A stretch of 64,000 bases of DNA from Vibrio parahaemolyticus (lineage in GTDB: Bacteria; Pseudomonadota; Gammaproteobacteria; Enterobacterales; Vibrionaceae): positions 1,860,001 to 1,924,000 of the forward strand of contig NZ_UHIL01000001.1 in NCBI RefSeq assembly GCF_900460535.1, given 5' to 3'. The notes under the pieces were generated by a model. It did no database searches. It was not told the DNA's origin and worked only from the letters and a program-made list of their open reading frames with translations. This document shows, in pieces, positions 58,928 to 64,000 of this stretch. Positions within the stretch are counted from its first letter, which is position 1. Each line of letters opens with the position of its first letter. The translations under genes were made by a program, and so were the position numbers.

Positions 58928-59899
58928 ATGTTAAAGGTAATCAAACCAACGCTCGCCGCTTCAATCATCGCAGCTTCATTCTCATTCAACGCTTTTGCTG
59001 CGGATATTGAAAAAATGCACTTCTTGATCCCAGGTGGCGCTGGCGGCGGTTGGGATATGACCGCCCGTGGTACGGGTGATGTGTTAGTAAAATCAGACAT
59101 CGTAGAAAACGTGTCGTTTCAAAACCTATCAGGTGGCGGCGGTGGTAAAGCCATCGCTCACTTAATTGAAACGGCAGATCGCCAAGAAGACACGCTCATG
59201 GTGAACTCAACACCAATCGTTGTGCGTTCTCTTAGCGGTATTTTTCCTCAATCCTTCCGTGACCTAACGCCTGTTGCTGCAACTGTTGCAGACTACGGCG
59301 CGATTGTTGCTTCTGCGGACTCGCCATACAACACATGGGAAGATGCTGTAAAAGCGTTTGAAGCCGATCCTCGCAAAGTGAAGATTGCTGGTGGCTCAGC
59401 GCGCGGCTCTATGGATCACCTTGTCATTGCGGCGGCATTTAAAGGCGAAGGCTTTGATGCGCGTAAAGTCCGTTACATTGGCTATGATGCGGGCGGTAAA
59501 GCGATGGCAGCCCTGCTTTCTGGCGAAACTCAATTACTTTCAACAGGTTTAGGTGAAGTACTGGAAATGTCCAAATCTGGCCAAGTGAAAGTACTTGCTA
59601 TCACTGCGCCAAAACGCCTAGAAGCCGCGCCGAACATTCCAACTTTAACGGAATACGGCAACGAAACGGTATTTGCGAACTGGCGTGGATTCTTTGCTGC
59701 ACCGGGCATTAGCCAAAAGAAAATCGACGAATGGAATGCCGCATTCACTAAGATGTACAACACTGACGAGTGGCAAGTCGTTCGTGACCGCAACGGTTGG
59801 ATAGACAACTACAAAGCGGACAAAGCATTCTTCGCGTTCCTTGAAGATCAAGAGAAGCAAATGGGTGACCTGATGCGTGAGCTAGGCTTCCTGAAATAA
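58928..59899 (+). CDS. tctC: Tripartite tricarboxylate transporter substrate-binding protein TctC
   Basis: 323 residues. The signal peptide ends at FAA|DIEK. The mature N-terminus has FLIPGGAGGGWDMTAR, the TctC substrate-loop pattern. AGGA lies eight bases before ATG 58928, preferred to GTG 58922. It gives the periplasmic receptor for the TctAB membrane part. The ligand is unknown; proximity to prp genes suggests a carboxylate that yields propionate. Confidence 0.93.
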   Translation: MLKVIKPTLAASIIAASFSFNAFAADIEKMHFLIPGGAGGGWDMTARGTGDVLVKSDIVENVSFQNLSGGGGGKAIAHLIETADRQEDTLMVNSTPIVVRSLSGIFPQSFRDLTPVAATVADYGAIVASADSPYNTWEDAVKAFEADPRKVKIAGGSARGSMDHLVIAAAFKGEGFDARKVRYIGYDAGGKAMAALLSGETQLLSTGLGEVLEMSKSGQVKVLAITAPKRLEAAPNIPTLTEYGNETVFANWRGFFAAPGISQKKIDEWNAAFTKMYNTDEWQVVRDRNGWIDNYKADKAFFAFLEDQEKQMGDLMRELGFLK

Positions 59900-59909
59900 C
59901 CGTTATTCC

Positions 59910-59961
59910 GGGGCTCCCTCCGATAGCAACTTAGCGTAAAACCTGAGTTGCTATTCGCCCC
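59910..59961 (+). other. Nested stem-loop between tctC and tctB
   Basis: Inner stem ATAGCAACT / AGTTGCTAT (59923-59931 with 59946-59954) within an outer GGGGC / GCCCC pair. No T-run follows. It may stabilise the tctC message and so raise binding-protein levels. Confidence 0.5.
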
Positions 59962-60000
59962 AACGGCATTTGCACTCTAAGTTTCACCGTATATGGACAT

Positions 60001-60008
60001 TGTCGACA
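60001..60008. promoter_or_regulatory. GntR-type operator in the tctC-tctB spacer
   Basis: CATTGTCGACACTC carries the same TGTCGACA core as the four sites upstream of the prp regulator. Confidence 0.55.
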
Positions 60009-60140
60009 CTCGGCATACACACTCCTTTGTTTATTGATTGTTAAGCATATCGACTAGCAGCGAAATGCTTACTTGTTAATGGATTACTTTGCACATTAAC
60101 GTTCATATACGGTCTTTTTTATTCTTGTTAGGAGTTGAAT

Positions 60141-60635
60141 ATGTCTCGTTCAACCAACGTTTTTACCAAAGAATATCTACTCTGTCGCGACCGTGTTGGC
60201 GCCATGATTTTCCTGCTCTTCTGCCTTTGCTACGGTTATCAAACGTCTCAAATCGCACTGTTTCCGGGCGATGAGTATGAACCGTTTACTGCGCGCACCT
60301 TGCCAACCATTATGACTTATATCGGCATCGGGCTTTCTCTCTTGCTTCTTGTGACTGGCCAACCAGACAAAAAGAGCGGCGCCGTTTTAACCTTCAACTG
60401 GAAGTTACTGATCTCGTTCTTAGTGCTGATGGCCCTTTACGGCTTGGGCCTAACCTACTTGGGCTTTGTACTCGCGACGGGTTTCTTTTTGCTTGCGGGT
60501 TTCTATCTGCTTGGAGAAAGACGCAAACCCGTTTTGTTTGGTGCCTCTTTCCCATTCGTTATCGCCTTTTATTTATTGCTCACTCAAGGTTTGGATATCT
60601 ATCTCGAACCGGGTTTGATTTTCACCATCTGGTAG
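60141..60635 (+). CDS. tctB: Tripartite tricarboxylate transporter small membrane subunit TctB
   Basis: 164 residues with about four membrane segments (for example AMIFLLFCLCYGYQ and LLISFLVLMALYGLGLTYLG). AGGAG six bases before ATG 60141 fixes the start. It lies 241 bases after tctC and 19 bases before tctA. Confidence 0.9.
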   Translation: MSRSTNVFTKEYLLCRDRVGAMIFLLFCLCYGYQTSQIALFPGDEYEPFTARTLPTIMTYIGIGLSLLLLVTGQPDKKSGAVLTFNWKLLISFLVLMALYGLGLTYLGFVLATGFFLLAGFYLLGERRKPVLFGASFPFVIAFYLLLTQGLDIYLEPGLIFTIW

Positions 60636-60654
60636 CCAAAGAAAGGACTGAATT

Positions 60655-62181
60655 ATGTTAGATGGAATTCTACAAGGTTTATCCACCGCGGTGATGCCAA
60701 TGAACATCATGATGGTGATTGTTGGCTGCTTCGTCGGCACATTTATCGGCATGCTGCCGGGTCTCGGCCCTATTTCGGCCATCGCGTTGATGATCCCGAT
60801 TACTTATGGTTTAGAGCCTTCATCGGGCCTCATCTTGATGGCGGGTGTTTACTACGGCGCCGTATTTGGTGGTTCAACCTCTTCAATTTTGATCAACGCA
60901 CCGGGTTGCTCTTCAACGGTCGTAACCGCGTTTGACGGCTACCCAATGGCGCAAAAAGGTCAAGCGGGTAAAGCGCTAGCATTAGCCGCTTACTCCTCTT
61001 TTACTGGCGGCACGCTTTCGGCCATCATGCTGCTCGTAGCTGCGCCAGCCTTGGCTAACGTGTCGTTAAGCTTTCAATCTTCTGATTACTTTGCATTGAT
61101 GTTGCTCGGCTTGTCTGCCGTTGCGGCTTTTGCTGGTAAAGGTCAGGTCATTAAAGCGTGGATGATGACCATTCTTGGCTTGATGCTGTCGACAGTCGGT
61201 ATCGATAAAGGCGTTGGTGTCGAGCGTTTCACCTTTGGTTTAACCGATTTGATGGACGGCTTTAGCTTCCTTCTTCTTGCAATGGCGACGTTTGCTTTGG
61301 GCGAAACCTTAATGGGGATCCTCAAACCTTCAAACGATACTCGTGATGAAGAGCAAGACAAATTGAGCAACATCGGCTCAATGAAAGTCACCAAAGAGGA
61401 AATTAAAGAAGTCGCTCCGGTATCGATCCGCTCTTCTATCCTAGGTTTCTTTACTGGCGTACTTCCGGGCGCAGGCGCAACAATCGCGGCATTCCTAAGT
61501 TACGGCTTAGAGCGCAACTTGGCTCCAAAAGAGAAAAAAGAAGAGTTCGGAAAAGGCAGCATTCGTGGTCTAGTTGCGCCAGAATCAGCGAACAATGCCG
61601 CATCAAGTGGCTCATTCGTTCCATTGTTAACGCTGGGTATTCCAGGCTCAGGCACCACCGCTATTATGCTTGGCGCGTTAATCGCCTACGGCATTCAACC
61701 TGGCCCTCGCCTGTTTGTTGAACACCCGGATGTCTTCTGGTCAGTCATCATCTCAATGTACTTTGGTAACATCGTGCTTGTGATCCTTAACTTGCCGTTG
61801 ATTCCTTACATCTCGAAACTACTGGCCGTTCCAAGAACAGTGCTTCTGCCGATGATTTTGTTCTTCTCAATTACAGGTGTGTACTTAGTTTCGTTCAATA
61901 CGATGGATGTGTTTGTGATGCTACTTGTGGCGATGGCTGCCATTGCACTTAGACTGGCAAACTTCCCGCTCGCACCATTGCTGCTTGGCTTCATCCTCGG
62001 CGGCTTGATGGAAGAAAACTTGCGCCGAGCTTTGATGATTTCTGACGGTGAGTTGAGCTTCTTGTGGGAGCGTCCGATTACGTTGACGTTTACTGTGCTG
62101 GCAGTATTAGTGCTGGGTAGCCCACTGTTTGTGAAGCTGTTTCAAAAGCTTAAAGCGCAACCTGTAAAAGTTGAGCAATAA
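60655..62181 (+). CDS. tctA: Tripartite tricarboxylate transporter large membrane subunit TctA
   Basis: 508 residues, the usual TctA length, with about twelve membrane segments. The family motif is GTFIGMLPGLGPISAIALM near residue 25, repeated in related form as GVLPGAGATIAAFLSYG near 270, and LGIPGSGTTAIMLGAL. Together with TctB it forms the cation-coupled uptake channel. No TctDE two-component pair is adjacent. Confidence 0.95.
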   Translation: MLDGILQGLSTAVMPMNIMMVIVGCFVGTFIGMLPGLGPISAIALMIPITYGLEPSSGLILMAGVYYGAVFGGSTSSILINAPGCSSTVVTAFDGYPMAQKGQAGKALALAAYSSFTGGTLSAIMLLVAAPALANVSLSFQSSDYFALMLLGLSAVAAFAGKGQVIKAWMMTILGLMLSTVGIDKGVGVERFTFGLTDLMDGFSFLLLAMATFALGETLMGILKPSNDTRDEEQDKLSNIGSMKVTKEEIKEVAPVSIRSSILGFFTGVLPGAGATIAAFLSYGLERNLAPKEKKEEFGKGSIRGLVAPESANNAASSGSFVPLLTLGIPGSGTTAIMLGALIAYGIQPGPRLFVEHPDVFWSVIISMYFGNIVLVILNLPLIPYISKLLAVPRTVLLPMILFFSITGVYLVSFNTMDVFVMLLVAMAAIALRLANFPLAPLLLGFILGGLMEENLRRALMISDGELSFLWERPITLTFTVLAVLVLGSPLFVKLFQKLKAQPVKVEQ

Positions 62182-62210
62182 TCCTCGATTCCTCCTTCTT
62201 GATAGCCCCT

Positions 62211-62236
62211 AAAAGCCACCCTCGCGGTGGCTTTTT
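62211..62236 (+). terminator. Terminator of tctCBA
   Basis: Stem AAAGCCACC / GGTGGCTTT with a CTCGC loop and T-run. Confidence 0.88.
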
Positions 62237-62449
62237 CTTTCTTCGATCTTTCTTTGATATAGCTACGATGAATTAATATCACGGCTAAGAGAAAAATTTC
62301 GCTAGAAAGAGGTTCACGTTATCAAAACCGCAACGGAACTGAACAATTTCGTTTTGGAGCATGTAAAGTAAATCTCATAAAAACGTTAGAACATGCGTTC
62401 TCAAAATCTAAGACTCTAATAACCTATAAGAACATAACAAGGATTGTTT

Positions 62450-63220
62450 ATGCTGCTGGAATTGGCTCTGTTGTTTGCTGCAGGCGTGGTAGGTGGAATC
62501 ATGAATTCGATAGCAGGAGGCGGAAGTTTTATCACCTTCCCCGCCCTGATGGCGGTTGGCGTGCCGCCCATCATGGCTAACGCCACCAACACTTACGCCG
62601 CATGCGCGGGATACATAAGCGGTGCCGTGGGCTTTCGTGAAGAAATTTTGAAAAACAAACAAGAACTGCTATTCACCGTTTCGTTCAGCTTAGTCGGTGG
62701 CGCGGTTGGCGCGTATCTTCTTCTCAATACGCCAGAGTCATTGTTTTTGGAAGCCATTCCTTGGCTACTTTTGTTTGCTACGGTGCTGTTTCTTACAGGT
62801 TCGCGGTTAACAATGATCATCAAATCCATCACCAGAGAACATAAACACGCTGGCGTGTTAGGCTTAATCGCATTGAGTTTGTTGTTGGTCGGCGTTTCAG
62901 CATACGGCGGATTTTTTAATGCCGGATTAGGTGTGATTGTTCTGAGTTACCTCGTTGTGGCGGGCCATCAAGACATCAACTTGATGAATGGGCTTAAACT
63001 TCTGGTTTCAACGTGTGTGTCTCTCATCGCAATCGTCATTTTTGTTGCGAACGGCTCTATCGATTGGAGTAAAGGCAGCGTGGTAATGGTCGGGACATTA
63101 GTTGGCGGCTACCTCGCCGCGCGTGTGTCTCGCCAGCTTAATCCGAGCCACGTTAAAGGCTTTGTCGCTCTCTCTTCGATTATCATCACCATTTACTTTT
63201 TTATTGACGTTTACGCCTAA
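62450..63220 (+). CDS. TSUP family (TauE/SafE) membrane permease
   Basis: 256 residues with about eight membrane helices. N-terminal GGIMNSIAGGGSFITFPAL is the TauE/SafE signature, repeated in the second half near GGFFNAGLGVIVLSYL. Family members move small anions such as sulfite or sulfoacetate; the substrate here is unknown. AAGGA six bases before ATG 62450 sets the start. Confidence 0.9.
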   Translation: MLLELALLFAAGVVGGIMNSIAGGGSFITFPALMAVGVPPIMANATNTYAACAGYISGAVGFREEILKNKQELLFTVSFSLVGGAVGAYLLLNTPESLFLEAIPWLLLFATVLFLTGSRLTMIIKSITREHKHAGVLGLIALSLLLVGVSAYGGFFNAGLGVIVLSYLVVAGHQDINLMNGLKLLVSTCVSLIAIVIFVANGSIDWSKGSVVMVGTLVGGYLAARVSRQLNPSHVKGFVALSSIIITIYFFIDVYA

Positions 63221-63229
63221 CCCAAACAG

Positions 63230-63259
63230 AAAAAGCGCCATCAACTTAATGGCGCTTTT
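63230..63259. terminator. Terminator after the TSUP gene
   Basis: Stem AAAGCGCCAT / ATGGCGCTTT with A- and T-runs; can act in both directions. Confidence 0.85.
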
Positions 63260-63347
63260 GCGGCTCTCAATAAAGGTTTCTAAAAAGAAGTTTATTAAAT
63301 AACGTGAAAAAGTGAGTTTAGAAAACCGTTTTAAGACGGAGTACCAC

Positions 63348-64000
63348 TTACTTAATCAACCCAACTTCTTTGTAGTATTTAAGCGCACCGGGATGAAGTG
63401 GCGCAGACAAACCATCTTTCACCATTTCTTCTTTCTTCAAATTCGCAAACGCGGGATGAAGACGACGGAAATCATCGAAGTTTTCAAACACGGCCTTCAC
63501 GACGTTATACACCACATCTTCTGGTACGGCAGTAGATGAAACAAACGTCGCACCAACACCGAATGTCATCACATCGTTATCCGAGCCGCGATACATGCCG
63601 CCAGGCACGGTAGCAACGCGGTAAAAACTGTTGTCGGCGATAAGCTTATCCACTTTTGGGCCAGCGACTGTCACGATGTTACTGTCGCACGAAGTGGTTG
63701 CTTCTTTAATCGCACCACTTGGGTGACCAACGGTGTAAACCATTGCGTCGATTTTATTATCACAAAGTGCTTTCGATTGTTCTGCCGCTTTCAATTCCGA
63801 AACCAGTTTGAAGTCATCGTTGCTCCAACCATATTCCTTCATCAACACTTCCATAGTGCCTCGCTGACCAGAGCCAGGATTACCAATGTTGACTCGTTTA
63901 CCTTTTAAGTCATCAAACGTTTTGATATTTGAATCTTGACGAGCAACCACCGTAAACGGTTCTGGGTGAACAGAAAATACCGCGCGCAGCTCTTTAAACG
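63348..64000 (-). CDS. TAXI-family TRAP transporter solute-binding protein, 5' truncated by window edge
   Basis: 217 residues visible; the frame stays open to the window end. Features of the TAXI family: EPFTVVARQDSNIKTFDDLKGKR-like start (VVARQDSNIKTFDDL), VNIGNPGSGQRGTMEVLM, and the C-terminal LHPGALKYYKEVGL. Periplasmic receptor for a TRAP carboxylate transporter; its membrane subunits should lie downstream of 64000 on the map or elsewhere. Confidence 0.92.
   Translation of the reverse strand, partial: FKELRAVFSVHPEPFTVVARQDSNIKTFDDLKGKRVNIGNPGSGQRGTMEVLMKEYGWSNDDFKLVSELKAAEQSKALCDNKIDAMVYTVGHPSGAIKEATTSCDSNIVTVAGPKVDKLIADNSFYRVATVPGGMYRGSDNDVMTFGVGATFVSSTAVPEDVVYNVVKAVFENFDDFRRLHPAFANLKKEEMVKDGLSAPLHPGALKYYKEVGLIK

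Noticed and set aside
61185..61196. CTGTCGACAG inside tctA, and TGTCGACA-like matches in rlmI and in the GntR gene, as further operators
   Set aside because: They lie within coding sequence and lack the AT-rich flanks of the intergenic sites.

Overview
The window looks like chromosomal DNA of a marine Vibrio, most likely of the Harveyi clade (V. parahaemolyticus / alginolyticus / harveyi type). This rests on moderate GC, gammaproteobacterial gene order (letB-rsmF; yccA, tusE, acyP and rlmI close together), a gntR-prpBC-acnD-prpFE operon, and protein sequences typical of Vibrio. No tRNA, rRNA, insertion sequence, phage gene or CRISPR array was recognised. Species is inferred only.

Layout. 1-9.8 kb holds housekeeping genes: the end of the MCE transporter gene letB, rsmF, an S1-domain RNA-binding protein of CvfB type, an uncharacterised membrane protein, a DUF4442 thioesterase-like protein, an AroH-type DAHP synthase, yajQ and a siroheme-synthase N-terminal enzyme with a decayed second domain. 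10.2-14.6 kb is an aapJQMP amino-acid ABC transporter. 14.8-19.9 kb holds yccA, a ParB-fold protein, tusE, acyP, a chemotaxis receptor and rlmI.

19.9-39.9 kb is the most unusual part. It contains two consecutive copies of the same three-gene cassette: a giant type I-secreted adhesin on the minus strand, and, diverging from it, a TolC-family outer-membrane protein and an OmpA-domain protein. Each adhesin starts with a retention-module-like region carrying a LapG-type di-alanine site at the same residue numbers (87-90), and each ends in RTX repeats with a type I secretion domain. The middles are unrelated: fifteen 122-residue Calx-beta-like repeats in one, cadherin-like repeats plus a von Willebrand A domain in the other. 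The inner-membrane ATPase and adaptor and the LapD/LapG control proteins are not in the window. A DUF2750 gene and a TPR-GGDEF diguanylate cyclase follow, so a c-di-GMP link is plausible but unproven.

42.5-49 kb carries queC-queE, a Cof-type HAD phosphatase, a Nudix/PAP2 fusion whose PAP2 motifs are degenerate, a secreted trypsin-like protease with a chitin-binding-type tail, and a GNAT acetyltransferase. 49.1-58 kb is the methylcitrate operon gntR-prpB-prpC-acnD-prpF-prpE. 58.9-62.2 kb is a TctCBA tricarboxylate transporter. A TGTCGACA palindrome occurs four times upstream of the GntR gene and once between tctC and tctB, suggesting shared control. The window ends with a TSUP permease and a partial TAXI-type TRAP binding protein.
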